Source of the DNA: Nocardiopsis dassonvillei_B
GTDB taxonomy: Bacteria; Actinomycetota; Actinomycetes; Streptosporangiales; Streptosporangiaceae
Length of the DNA stretch: 64,000 nt
Direction: 5' to 3'
NCBI RefSeq assembly: GCF_964273065.1
Contig: NZ_OZ186815.1
Span: 4,960,001-5,024,000 of the forward strand
Part shown: positions 1-8,338 of the stretch, in pieces
How positions within the stretch are numbered: position 1 is the stretch's first letter
Layout of the letters: each line of letters begins with the position of its first letter
Made by a program: the position numbers and the translations under genes
The notes under the pieces: model-generated
Told to the model about the DNA's origin: nothing
The model's database searches: none
What the model saw: the letters and a program-made list of their open reading frames with translations, nothing else

Positions 1-1
1 C

Positions 2-550
2 CAGCTGGCCTCGGCCTGTGACTATCCGCTGCACCTGGGGGTGACCGAGGCCGGTCCGGCCTTCCAGGGCACCATCAAGTCGGCGGTGGCGTTCGGTGCG
101 CTGTTGTCGGAGGGTATCGGTGACACCATCCGGGTGTCGTTGTCGGCGCCTCCGGCGGAGGAGGTCAAGGTCGGTACGCAGATCCTGGAGTCCCTGGGTC
201 TGCGCGAGCGGGGTCTGGAGATCGTGTCCTGCCCCAGTTGCGGGCGGGCGCAGGTGGATGTGTACACGCTGGCCGAGGAGGTCACCGCCGGGCTGGAGGG
301 TCTGGAGGTGCCGTTGCGGGTGGCTGTCATGGGCTGCGTCGTCAACGGTCCGGGTGAGGCCCGTGAGGCCGATCTGGGTGTGGCCTCGGGCAACGGCAAG
401 GGCCAGATCTTCGTCAAGGGCGAGGTCGTCAAGACCGTGCCCGAGTCCAAGATCGTGGAGACGCTGATCGAGGAGGCCATGCGCATCGCCGAGGAGATGG
501 GCGAGGCCGGTGTCGGGCCGGGCGAGCCCACCGTCGCCGTCGCCGGCTGA
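2..550 (+). CDS. ispG: 4-hydroxy-3-methylbut-2-en-1-yl diphosphate synthase, C-terminal part
   Basis: This is the last 182 codons of ispG (gcpE); the start lies outside the window. IspG is the 4Fe-4S enzyme that reductively opens MEcPP to HMBPP in the non-mevalonate isoprenoid pathway. The fragment shows the family motif HLGVTEAG at its residues 11-18. The three cluster cysteines are present: two in CPSCGR (fragment residues 77 and 80) and one in MGCVVNGPGEA (112), which is followed by the conserved glutamate. The C-terminus looks complete. A 15-bp hairpin follows the stop within 21 nt, so this is the end of a transcript. In related actinomycetes the next gene is usually the DUF4081-GNAT gene, which here lies 29 kb away. 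Confidence 0.96.
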   Translation, partial: QLASACDYPLHLGVTEAGPAFQGTIKSAVAFGALLSEGIGDTIRVSLSAPPAEEVKVGTQILESLGLRERGLEIVSCPSCGRAQVDVYTLAEEVTAGLEGLEVPLRVAVMGCVVNGPGEAREADLGVASGNGKGQIFVKGEVVKTVPESKIVETLIEEAMRIAEEMGEAGVGPGEPTVAVAG

Positions 551-570
551 CACCCGCCCTCCGCGCCTCC

Positions 571-604
571 AACGGCCGCGCCCCCGACCGGGGGCGCGGC
601 CGTT
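571..604 (+). terminator. Intrinsic terminator hairpin after ispG
   Basis: A perfect 15-bp inverted repeat (571-585 with 590-604) has a GACC tetraloop. It lacks a long T tract, which is usual for high-GC actinomycetes. It starts 20 nt after the ispG stop. Confidence 0.85.
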
Positions 605-722
605 CGCGTTGTCCGAGACCCCTGCCGCCGCTGCGTCACCGCGCTGTTCGGGAGTGTGACGTGCGCGGATCCGGGCAAGCAGAGGTCAAGTGATTCCCGG
701 CCCCTGGCAAAGAGGAGATGAC

Positions 723-1169
723 ATGGCTCCCGCGCGATTCGTCGTCCGCAGGTCACCGATCGGACCGGTCCTCCTCACCACGGCGGCGGTACTCGTCTCC
801 CTCCCCGCTCTCTGGGCCGCAGGACTGGAGACGCTGTACCCGGCCGTACTGGTCGTGTCCATTGTGATCGGCCTCGGGATCTGGAGGTGGCGCGGCACCT
901 ATCTCGTGATGGAGATCCTGGAGGACCGGGTCACCGTGTCCGGTGCCGCGGTCTCCCCGGATCCGGGGGAACCCGTGGTCGCGGAGACCGGCGAGCATTT
1001 CGCCATCGAGGAGGGGCGCCTCGTGCACGTGTCGGCGAACGGCGACCGCACACCGCTCCCGGTCCACCGCCGCGGGGCCGACCGCGGGCAGTGGAACGCG
1101 ATGGCCTCGGCCCTGGAACGGGCACGTCCGGGCGAAGCACCCGTGAGGCCCGACGGATCCGGAGTCTGA
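723..1169 (+). CDS. Small membrane protein with a PH-like cytoplasmic part, unknown function
   Basis: Encodes 148 residues. The ATG at 723 is preferred over the in-frame GTG at 690 because AGGAG ends 6 nt before it. The N-terminal third has two hydrophobic segments (about residues 14-30 and 35-54) separated by a short turn. They are followed by an RWRGTY junction and a soluble beta-rich C-terminal region of about 90 residues. That layout resembles small actinobacterial membrane proteins with PH-like domains, but I do not recognise the family. The gene stands alone between two very similar terminator hairpins, so it is probably monocistronic. Confidence 0.7.
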   Translation: MAPARFVVRRSPIGPVLLTTAAVLVSLPALWAAGLETLYPAVLVVSIVIGLGIWRWRGTYLVMEILEDRVTVSGAAVSPDPGEPVVAETGEHFAIEEGRLVHVSANGDRTPLPVHRRGADRGQWNAMASALERARPGEAPVRPDGSGV

Positions 1170-1179
1170 GTCCGAGAAA

Positions 1180-1206
1180 GGCCGCGTCCCCGACCGGGGC
1201 GCGGCC
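1180..1206 (+). terminator. Terminator hairpin with near-copy of the ispG terminator
   Basis: GGCCGCG-T-CCCC pairs with GGGGCGCGGCC across a GACC loop, with one bulged T. The stem and loop nearly repeat the hairpin at 571-604. It starts 10 nt after the preceding stop codon. Confidence 0.75.
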
Positions 1207-1600
1207 GCTCGCGTGTCCGAGGCGGCTGCCCGGCAGGTGCCCGGGAAGGATGCCGGGGGTGAGGGTGTTACAGGGCCGGCGGGACCGTTCGGACAGGGTT
1301 GTTTCCTGTATACGCGCAGGTCACCCGTGCGACATCACACAGGGTGATTTGATGTGGCATCGATCACGTTGATGTGCGTTTTCTTGCGCTGGAACGCATG
1401 CCTCGCGCGTGAATTCCGGATAGACGCAACGAATGTGGGTCATGTTACCCAGGTAACGCGGTTACCGTTGCTGAGGGCGTTTTCCCACTGTTAACGGGAC
1501 GAAGGGAACGCCCGTCCCCCCACACCGCACCCCATCCGGGGCACTGAAGCGTGCCCGCGTCCGGGGCCGGTGTGTCCGCGTATGAAACAAGGAGTGACAC
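1207..1600. other. Intergenic region upstream of the permease gene
   Basis: No convincing gene lies in these 394 bases. Positions 1330-1480 are less GC-rich than the surroundings and hold the GTTACC half-sites at 1444-1466 listed separately. A good ribosome binding site (AAGGAG) lies about 8 nt before the GTG at 1601. The region probably contains the permease promoter and a long 5' leader. Confidence 0.5.
1444..1466. promoter_or_regulatory. Candidate operator: three GTTACC half-sites
   Basis: GTTACC (1444-1449) and GGTAAC (1452-1457) form an inverted repeat with a 2-nt spacer. A third GTTACC (1461-1466) follows in direct orientation. The cluster lies about 135 bp upstream of the permease start. 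The half-sites are seen directly; a role as a regulator binding site is inferred. Confidence 0.35.
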
Positions 1601-3085
1601 GTGGTCGACCAGAAGACCCCCGCGGGTACCCCCGGGGTACCCGTGCGCCCGGGCGGTGCGCCCGCGCTTCGGGAGCGCCTCACCCGGCGCAAGCCGGTGG
1701 AGAAGCTCGTCGCCGAGACCGAGGGCGCCGCCGGCGCCGGGCTCCAACGGCACATGGGCTTCTGGCAGCTGTCCATGATCGGCATCGGCGCGACCCTGGG
1801 AACCGGCATCTTCGTGGTCCTGGGCGAGGCCGTGCCCGTCGCCGGACCGGCCGTCATGCTCTCCTTCGTGCTCGCGGGCATCACCGCCCTGTTCTCCGCC
1901 CTGGCCTACGCCGAGATGGCGGGCATGATCCCGGCCTCCGGCTCGGCCTACTCCTACAGCTACGCCACCATCGGCGAGTTCATGGCGTGGGTCTGCGGCT
2001 GGTGCCTCATGCTCACCTACGGTGTCTCCGTGGCGGCCGTGGGCGTGGGCTGGGGGCAGTACATCAACGAACTGCTGCACCTGACCACCGGCCTCTCCCT
2101 GCCGTCCGCGGTCCTGGCCGGGCCGATGGAGGGCGGGCTGGTCAACCTCCCGGCCGCCGTGGTCGTCCTGCTGTCGATGTTCGCCCTGCTCGCCGGGGTG
2201 CGTGAGAGCAGCCGCGTCAACGCGGTCATGGTCGCCATCAAGATCGCCATCCTGGTGATGTTCGTGGCCATCGCCGTCACCGCCGTCCAGGACGGCAACT
2301 TCGCCCCCTTCATGCCCATGGGCATGGCGGGCGTCAGCGCCGCGGGCGCCACCCTGTTCTTCTCCTACATCGGGTTCGACTCGGTCTCCACCGCCAGCGA
2401 GGAGGCCAAGAACCCGCAGCGCGACCTGCCGCGCGCGATCATGTTCTCGATGATCCTGGTGACCGCCATCTACTGCCTGGTGGCCTTCGCCGCGGTCGGC
2501 GCGCTGAACTGGACCGACTTCGCCGACGGCGAGACCTCCCTGGCGGGCATCCTCACCGCCGTCACCGGCACCCCCGTCTGGGCGGTCATCTTCGCCGCGG
2601 GCGCCGTGCTGGCCCTGGCCAGCGTCGTCCTGGTGGTCCTCTACAGCCAGACCCGCATCCTCTTCGTGATGTCGCGCGACGGCCTGATCCCCAAGGCGTT
2701 CTCCAAGGTCGACGCCAACGGCACCCCGCGCCTGAACACGGTCATCACCTCCGTGCTGATCGCGGTCCTGGCCGCGTTCATCCCGCTGGGCCCGCTCGCC
2801 GACGCCACCGCCATCGGCACCCTGTTCGCGTTCGCTCTGGTGAACGTGGCGGTGCTGGTGCTGCGCCGGACCCGGCCGGACCTGCCCCGCGCCTTCCGGG
2901 TGCCGGGTGCGCCGGTCACCCCCGTCCTGGGCGTGCTGGCCTGCGCCTACATGATGGCCAGCATGGGCGTCAGCGTGTGGGTGGCGTTCGTCGCGTGGCT
3001 GGTCGTCGGCCTGGCGATCTACTTCGGCTACAGCATGAAGCGCTCCGCACTGGAGACCGGGGACGCCGTCGAGGCCCGTTCCTGA
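1601..3085 (+). CDS. APC-superfamily amino acid permease (CAT-like)
   Basis: Encodes 494 residues with about 12 hydrophobic segments, the size and layout of AA_permease_2/cationic amino acid transporters. The first membrane helix carries the family signature GIGATLGTGIF (residues 61-71), whose glycine-rich unwound section binds the substrate alpha-amino and carboxyl groups. A second signature, PASGSAYSYSY, follows in TM3. The hydrophilic N-terminus of about 50 residues is rich in Pro and Gly. The GTG start has AAGGAG upstream. A strong terminator follows. The next two genes encode an amidase and an amino-acid monooxygenase, so the permease could import their amino-acid substrate, although the terminator separates the transcripts. 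Substrate unknown. Confidence 0.9.
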   Translation: MVDQKTPAGTPGVPVRPGGAPALRERLTRRKPVEKLVAETEGAAGAGLQRHMGFWQLSMIGIGATLGTGIFVVLGEAVPVAGPAVMLSFVLAGITALFSALAYAEMAGMIPASGSAYSYSYATIGEFMAWVCGWCLMLTYGVSVAAVGVGWGQYINELLHLTTGLSLPSAVLAGPMEGGLVNLPAAVVVLLSMFALLAGVRESSRVNAVMVAIKIAILVMFVAIAVTAVQDGNFAPFMPMGMAGVSAAGATLFFSYIGFDSVSTASEEAKNPQRDLPRAIMFSMILVTAIYCLVAFAAVGALNWTDFADGETSLAGILTAVTGTPVWAVIFAAGAVLALASVVLVVLYSQTRILFVMSRDGLIPKAFSKVDANGTPRLNTVITSVLIAVLAAFIPLGPLADATAIGTLFAFALVNVAVLVLRRTRPDLPRAFRVPGAPVTPVLGVLACAYMMASMGVSVWVAFVAWLVVGLAIYFGYSMKRSALETGDAVEARS

Positions 3086-3101
3086 CCTGAGACGGAGCCC
3101 A

Positions 3102-3133
3102 CGGAGGGGGCCGGGACTTCCCGGCCCCCTCCG
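3102..3133 (+). terminator. Terminator hairpin after the permease gene
   Basis: Perfect 14-bp stem (3102-3115 with 3120-3133) with loop ACTT, starting 17 nt after the permease stop codon. Confidence 0.85.
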
Positions 3134-3389
3134 GTGTGTTCCAGGGTGGGACTCCCGGAGGCGGTGCGACGGCGCCCGGCGCACGCCTGCGCAGCGAATG
3201 CCCGCACACGCGCAAAGAACCACGTCCATGCGGCGAAAATGCGCAAAGCATCCGATGTGCGACGCACACTTCGCACGGGGGCCGCCGCCTAGAGTGGATC
3301 CGGCCTCGCAGCCGCCCCACCAGCGGCGACGGGACCCGGAACGGAACGCGGCGACGGCGCCGCAAGGCATGAACGGAACGGAGGAGCGG

Positions 3390-4199
3390 ATGGCACGGCG
3401 GACCCTGCGCGTGGCCCTGGACCAGGGCACCGGACGCAGCGGCGACCCCGCCGACGCCCTGGCCCGCCTCTCCGACCGGGCGCGTGCCGCCGCCGACGCG
3501 GGCGCCGACCTCCTCGTCGGCCCGGAGATGTCGCTGACCGGCTACAACATCGGACCGGACGCCGCACGCCTGGCCGAACCCGTTGACGGCCGCCTGGCAG
3601 CGCACGTCGCACGGATCGCCGCAGACAGCGGCGTGGCCATCGTCCACGGTTTCCCGGAGCGCGACGGCGACGCGGTGTACAACACCGTCCTCCTCACCGG
3701 CCCGGACGGCTCGCGGCTGGCCGCCTACCGCAAGACCCACCTGTTCGGCGACCTCGACCGCCGGGCCTTCACCCCCGGGAACACCCCGGTGGTCCAGGCC
3801 GACCTGGGCGGGGTGCGCCTGGGACTGCTGGTCTGCTACGACGTCGAGTTCCCCGAACCGGTGCGCGCCCACGCGCTCGCCGGCACCGAGCTGCTCGTCG
3901 TCCCCACCGCCCTCATGCTGCCCTTCACCCAGGTCCCCGACCGGATCGTCCCGGTACGGGCGCTGGAGAACCAGATCCACCTGGCGTACGTGAACCGCTG
4001 CGACACCGAGGGCGACCTGCGCTACGCGGGCCGCAGCGCCCTCATCGCGCCCGACGGCTCCGAGACCCTGCGCGCCGGGCCCGGCGAGGAACTCCTCGTG
4101 GGCGACGTCGACCTCGGGGCCGTCGCCCGCGCCCGCGAGGAACAGTCCTACCTGGACGACCGCAGACCGGCCCTCTACGGCTCCCTGAGCCGCGACTGA
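3390..4199 (+). CDS. Nitrilase-superfamily carbon-nitrogen hydrolase (putative aryl-acetamide amidase)
   Basis: Encodes 269 residues, the usual size of a single-domain nitrilase-superfamily amidase. The catalytic triad is visible: Glu46 in GPEMSLTGYN, Lys115 in YRKTHLF and Cys149 in LVCYDVEFPE. Such enzymes hydrolyse amides to acids and ammonia. The ATG at 3390 follows GAGGAG closely; the ATG at 3369 is the alternative. The gene lies 75 bp upstream of a tryptophan-2-monooxygenase-like gene. In the indole-3-acetamide route the monooxygenase makes an amide that a hydrolase then cleaves, so I infer this enzyme performs the second step. Known IaaH enzymes are amidase-signature proteins, so this would be a different fold doing that job. 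Exact substrate unknown. Confidence 0.87.
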   Translation: MARRTLRVALDQGTGRSGDPADALARLSDRARAAADAGADLLVGPEMSLTGYNIGPDAARLAEPVDGRLAAHVARIAADSGVAIVHGFPERDGDAVYNTVLLTGPDGSRLAAYRKTHLFGDLDRRAFTPGNTPVVQADLGGVRLGLLVCYDVEFPEPVRAHALAGTELLVVPTALMLPFTQVPDRIVPVRALENQIHLAYVNRCDTEGDLRYAGRSALIAPDGSETLRAGPGEELLVGDVDLGAVARAREEQSYLDDRRPALYGSLSRD

Positions 4200-4274
4200 G
4201 TCCGGCCCCGACCGCCGGGCCCCACCCGACCCCGCGCCCACAGCGCACCGCCACACCGACCCTGGAGGGGATTC

Positions 4275-5990
4275 ATGACGTCTGCCGTGCCCACGGCCGC
4301 CGGCACCGGCCCGGTGCAGGACCCGCCGCTGAACATGTGCGGACCGGACTTCCCGTTCGCCTACGACCGGTACCTGGAGCACCCGGCCGGGATCGGACAG
4401 ATCCCGGCGGAGCGGCTCGGCACCGAGGTCGCGGTCATCGGCGGCGGCCTGTCGGGCATCGTCACCGCCTACGAGCTCATGAAGATGGGGCTCAAGCCGG
4501 TGGTCTACGAGGCCGACCGGATCGGCGGGCGGCTGCGCACCGAGCGCTTCCCCGGAGTCGACGAGGAAGAGGTCATCGCCGAGATGGGGGCCATGCGCTT
4601 CCCGCCCTCGTCCACGGCGTTCTGGCACTACGTGAACCGGGTGGGGCTGCGCACCGAGCCGTTCCCCAACCCGCTCGCCCCGACCACCCCCAGCACCGTC
4701 GTCGACCTCAAGGGCGAGTCGCACTACGCGACCACCCTCGACGACCTGCCCGAGGTGTACCGCGAGGTCGCCCGCGCCTGGGAGCGGACCCTGGAGGACG
4801 GCGCCCAGCACACCCGCATGCAGCGCGCCATCCGGGAGCGCGACGTGGCGACCCAGAAGGAGATCTGGAACGAGCTCGTCGAGAAGCTCGACAACCAGAC
4901 CTTCTACGGGTTCCTGTGCGAGTCCCCGGCCTTCGCCTCCTTCCGCCACCGCGAGATCTTCGGACAGGTGGGGTTCGGCACCGGCGGCTGGGACACCGAC
5001 TTCCCCAACTCGATCCTGGAGATCCTGCGGGTCACCTACACGGGCGCCGACGACGACCACATGGGCATCGTCGGCGGTGTACAGCAGCTCCCGCAGCGGC
5101 TCTGGGAGGACGCCCCGGACAAGATCGTCCACTGGGCGCAGGGCACGACCCTGGCGAAGCTGCACGGGGAGGGGCCGCGGCCGGCCGTCACCGCCCTGCG
5201 CCGCACCGCGGCGAGGGGCTCGGCGACGGGCAACATCACCGTGACGGACGCGTCGGGCTCCACCCGCACCTACCCCGCGGCGGTGTTCACCGCGCAGAGC
5301 TGGATGATGCTGTCCAAGATCGACTGCGACGAGTCGCTGCTGCCGATCGACCACTGGACCGCCATCGAGCGCACCCACTACATGGAGTCCTCCAAGCTGT
5401 TCGTGCCGGTGGACCGGGCGTTCTGGAAGGACAAGGACCCCGAGACCGGGCGCGACGTCATGAGCATGACGCTCACCGACCGCATGACCCGCGGCACCTA
5501 CCTGCTGGAGGGGCCGGACCCGGACGGGCCCGCCGCCATCTGCCTGTCGTACACCTGGTGCGACGACTCGCTGAAGTGGCTGCCGCTGTCCCCGAACGAG
5601 CGCCTCGAAGTGATGCTGGCGTCGCTGGCCAAGGTGTACCCGGGCGTGGACATCCGCTCGCACATCACCGGCGACCCGGTCACGGTGTCGTGGGAGGACG
5701 AGCCGTACTTCATGGGCGCCTTCAAGGCCAACCTGCCGGGGCACTACCGGTACCAGCGCCGCCTGTTCACGCACTTCGCCCAGGACTCGCTGCCAGAGGA
5801 GTACCGCGGCCTGTTCCTGGCGGGCGACGACGTGTCCTGGACGGCCGGCTGGGCCGAGGGCGCGGTGCAGACGGCGCTCAACGCGGTGTGGGGGGTGATG
5901 CACCACCTGGGTGGTGCCACCGACCCGACGAACCCGGGGCCGGGCGACGAGTTCGACGAACTCGCGCCGGTGGCCCTGCCCGAAGGCTGA
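4275..5990 (+). CDS. FAD-dependent amino acid 2-monooxygenase/oxidase (tryptophan 2-monooxygenase-like)
   Basis: Encodes 571 residues, close to the length of bacterial tryptophan 2-monooxygenase. The dinucleotide-binding site VAVIGGGLSG starts near residue 52, with the ribose-binding Glu79 and the flavin amine oxidase motif RIGGRLRTE (82-90). EMGAMRFP (103-110) is typical of the tryptophan/phenylalanine 2-monooxygenase and L-amino-acid oxidase branch. The C-terminal FAD motif LAGDDVSWTAGWAEGAVQTA closes the fold. Such enzymes convert an L-amino acid to the acetamide, or to the 2-oxo acid if they act as oxidases. The nitrilase-type hydrolase just upstream favours the amide route. Monooxygenase and oxidase cannot be told apart from sequence alone. 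Confidence 0.88.
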   Translation: MTSAVPTAAGTGPVQDPPLNMCGPDFPFAYDRYLEHPAGIGQIPAERLGTEVAVIGGGLSGIVTAYELMKMGLKPVVYEADRIGGRLRTERFPGVDEEEVIAEMGAMRFPPSSTAFWHYVNRVGLRTEPFPNPLAPTTPSTVVDLKGESHYATTLDDLPEVYREVARAWERTLEDGAQHTRMQRAIRERDVATQKEIWNELVEKLDNQTFYGFLCESPAFASFRHREIFGQVGFGTGGWDTDFPNSILEILRVTYTGADDDHMGIVGGVQQLPQRLWEDAPDKIVHWAQGTTLAKLHGEGPRPAVTALRRTAARGSATGNITVTDASGSTRTYPAAVFTAQSWMMLSKIDCDESLLPIDHWTAIERTHYMESSKLFVPVDRAFWKDKDPETGRDVMSMTLTDRMTRGTYLLEGPDPDGPAAICLSYTWCDDSLKWLPLSPNERLEVMLASLAKVYPGVDIRSHITGDPVTVSWEDEPYFMGAFKANLPGHYRYQRRLFTHFAQDSLPEEYRGLFLAGDDVSWTAGWAEGAVQTALNAVWGVMHHLGGATDPTNPGPGDEFDELAPVALPEG

Positions 5991-6021
5991 GGTCCGGGGG
6001 GACCTCGGCGGTGGGACCGGT

Positions 6022-6052
6022 GGGCGCGCGGAACCGCGAACCCCGCGCGCCC
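6022..6052. terminator. Hairpin between convergent genes
   Basis: A 10-bp stem (GGGCGCGCGG, 6022-6031, with 6043-6052) has an 11-nt loop. It lies between the rightward flavoenzyme gene and the leftward sigma factor gene and could terminate both. A further pair of palindromes, ACCCCGGGGT, lies at 6087-6096 and 6107-6116. Confidence 0.55.
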
Positions 6053-6145
6053 GCGCACCGGCCGCCGCGAGCCGATGGGAGCATGCACCCCGGGGTTGTG
6101 GGGATGACCCCGGGGTGTTCTCATGCCCGGGGTCGGGCGCGCGGC

Positions 6146-7054
6146 TCACCGCAGGGTGAGCGGGGTCTCGGAGGCCAGGCGGGTGAGCTTCTCCGGATTG
6201 CGGACGTAGTAGAGGCCGGTGACCAGGCCGTTCTCGATATGGATGGCCAGGACCCCGTCGAACTCTCCGTCCAGGAAGACCGAGAGCGCGGGACGGCCGT
6301 TGACCACGGTGTCCTCGACGGTGACCGCGACGCCCGCCTTGCGCAGACCGCCGACCATGAGGCGGAGCACCTTCTCCGCGCCGGTGACCGCGTTCGGGAC
6401 CGCCTGCTTGATGCCGCCGCCGTCGCCGATCGCGACGACGTCGGGGGAGAGGACGTTCAACAGGTTCTGGACGTCCCCGGTCTCGAAGGCGAGTCGGAAC
6501 GACTCCAGGGCCTCCCTGGTCTGGGCGGCCGTCACCGTTTCACGGGGACGGCGGGCGCCCACGTGGCGCCGCGCCCGGTGAGCGATCTGCCGGACCGCCG
6601 CCGGGGTCTTGTCGACGGCGGCGGCGATCTCGTCGTAGCCGAAACCGAAGGCCTCCCGCAGCACGAACACGGCGCGTTCGGTGGGGGAGAGCGTCTCCAG
6701 GACCAGCATGAGCGCCATCGACACGCTCTCGGCGAGCTCGACGTCCTCGGCCACGTCCGGCGTGGTGAGGAGCGGTTCGGGCAGCCAGTTGCCGACGTAG
6801 GACTCGCGGCGGCGTTTGAGGGTGCGCAGGCGGTTCAGGGACTGGCGGGTGGTGATCCGGACCAGGTAGGCGCGCGGTTCGCGCACCTGGGCCTGGTCGA
6901 CCTCGGCCCACCGCAGCCAGGTCTCCTGGAGGACGTCCTCGGCGTCGGCGGCGGAGCCGAGCATCTCGTAGGCGACGGTGAACAGCAGGTTGCGGTGGGC
7001 GACGAAGGCCTCCGTCGCGAGATCGGCCCGCTGCCCACCGTCGGTGTCGTGCAT
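6146..7054 (-). CDS. sigJ: ECF41-type RNA polymerase sigma factor with SnoaL-like C-terminal domain
   Basis: Encodes 302 residues, much longer than a plain ECF factor. Sigma region 2 (about residues 15-80) and region 4 (about 125-185) are followed by a SnoaL-like domain (about 195-302). ECF41 hallmarks are present: the linker motif YVGNWLPEP between the sigma domains, the DGGG motif and a C-terminal NPEKL. In this group the C-terminal extension regulates activity and no separate anti-sigma factor is needed. ECF41 genes typically sit beside a COE gene (carboxymuconolactone decarboxylase, oxidoreductase or epimerase). Here the partner is the flavoprotein whose stop codon lies 4 nt upstream, so the two are probably translated from one message. 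The symbol follows the SigJ/ECF41 naming used in actinobacteria. Confidence 0.93.
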   Translation of the reverse strand: MHDTDGGQRADLATEAFVAHRNLLFTVAYEMLGSAADAEDVLQETWLRWAEVDQAQVREPRAYLVRITTRQSLNRLRTLKRRRESYVGNWLPEPLLTTPDVAEDVELAESVSMALMLVLETLSPTERAVFVLREAFGFGYDEIAAAVDKTPAAVRQIAHRARRHVGARRPRETVTAAQTREALESFRLAFETGDVQNLLNVLSPDVVAIGDGGGIKQAVPNAVTGAEKVLRLMVGGLRKAGVAVTVEDTVVNGRPALSVFLDGEFDGVLAIHIENGLVTGLYYVRNPEKLTRLASETPLTLR

Positions 7055-7058
7055 GGTC

Positions 7059-8258
7059 CTAGCCCTTCAGGGGTGCGTCTGCGGCGGTGCGCTCCCGGAG
7101 GAGCCGTTCCCGGTGGCCGCCGTCCGTGAACCGCACCCGGCGCCTGCCGGGCCTGCGCGCCTCGTCGGACAGCTGCCCGATGATGCCCCGGCAGATGTAC
7201 TCCTTGATCTTTCCACCGACGACGCCGGAGAGGTGGGCGCCGCGGGCGATGTCGTTGCGGTGGGCGAGCTGGAGGATGCCGGTGCGGCGGCCGAGGCTGA
7301 TGCACTGGGCGGCGAACAGGACGCTCAGCGGCCGGGGGTCGTGCCCCGCGATGCGGGCGAGCACGGTGTCGGCGGCCTGCGGGCCGGACTGGACGGCGGC
7401 CTGGCAGCTCATCCGGACGGGCAGGCCCGAAGGGGCGGCGGCGTCGCCGGTGGCGACGATGTACGGGCCGTCGACGCTGGTGAGGGTCTCGTCGGTGAGC
7501 AGGCGGCCCTCCTCGTCGGTGCTCAGACCGCTGTGGCGGGCGAGCTGCGGAACGGAGAACCCGGCGGCCCACACGGTGACCGCGCCGGGGAGCTCCCGGC
7601 CGTCGTCGAGGCGGACGGAGTCCGCGGCCACGGCGGTGACCCGGGAGCCGGGGCCGTCGACGACGGTGACGCCCAGGGCTTCGAGGCGGCGGGCGACCGC
7701 GCGGCGGCCGCGGGGGTGCAGGTAGGGGTTGAGGAGGCCGCCGCAGACCAGCGTGACGGGGTGCCCGGTGGCCTCGGCCAGCTCGGCGGCGGCCTCGATG
7801 CCGGTGGGGCCCGCGCCGACCACCGTCACGGGGGCGGTCGGCGCGACGGAGGCCAGGGCCTCCTTCAGCGCGCGGGCCTCCTCCAGCCCGGCGAGGGGGT
7901 GCGCGAACTCGGCGGCCCCGGTGACGCCGTCGGGGAGGGCGCTGGTGCTGCCCACCGCGTAGACGAGGTGGTCGTAGCCGAGGGTGTCGCCGGACGCGAG
8001 GGAGACGGTGCGCGCCTCGGGGTCGATCAGCGTGGCCGTGTCGATGACCAGGTGCACGGCGGGGGAGAGGACGTCGGCGTAGTCGACGACGGCCTCGTGG
8101 GTGCCTGCCGCGAGCTGGTGCAGGCGGATGCGGTCGACGAAGGCGGGGCGCGGGTTGACCAGGGTGATGGAGAGGTCCGTGCGCTGGGTGAGGCGGTTGG
8201 CGGCGAGGACCCCGGAGTAGCCGCCGCCGATGACGACGACGCGGGTGTGCGTGGCCAT
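7059..8258 (-). CDS. NAD(P)/FAD-dependent oxidoreductase (NDH-2/FSP1-like)
   Basis: Encodes 399 residues from an ATG preceded by GAGGAG. Two Rossmann motifs are clear: FAD-binding VVVIGGGYSG at the N-terminus and NAD-binding VVGAGPTGIEAAAEL near residues 146-160. A GD motif for the FAD ribityl chain lies in IVATGDAAAP. This is the architecture of type II NADH dehydrogenases and related pyridine nucleotide-disulfide oxidoreductases. No CxxxxC redox pair is seen, which argues against a disulfide reductase. The ECF41 sigma gene follows after 4 nt and a DoxX-type membrane protein gene precedes it by 80 nt, giving a probable doxX-oxidoreductase-sigma operon. Electron acceptor unknown; a quinone is the simplest guess. 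Confidence 0.9.
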   Translation of the reverse strand: MATHTRVVVIGGGYSGVLAANRLTQRTDLSITLVNPRPAFVDRIRLHQLAAGTHEAVVDYADVLSPAVHLVIDTATLIDPEARTVSLASGDTLGYDHLVYAVGSTSALPDGVTGAAEFAHPLAGLEEARALKEALASVAPTAPVTVVGAGPTGIEAAAELAEATGHPVTLVCGGLLNPYLHPRGRRAVARRLEALGVTVVDGPGSRVTAVAADSVRLDDGRELPGAVTVWAAGFSVPQLARHSGLSTDEEGRLLTDETLTSVDGPYIVATGDAAAPSGLPVRMSCQAAVQSGPQAADTVLARIAGHDPRPLSVLFAAQCISLGRRTGILQLAHRNDIARGAHLSGVVGGKIKEYICRGIIGQLSDEARRPGRRRVRFTDGGHRERLLRERTAADAPLKG

Positions 8259-8338
8259 ACTGTCTCCTCGAAGTTCGAGCGGTTCGATCAAGGGACACCG
8301 GTGGTCCGCGTTCTGTGACACGTCCGCCGGAAGGGACC

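Noticed and set aside
2970..6149. Leftward 1059-codon frame antisense to the amidase and monooxygenase genes
   Set aside because: A shadow of GC-rich codon bias; composition is His/Gly/Arg-rich low complexity, and the opposite strand carries genes with clear catalytic motifs.
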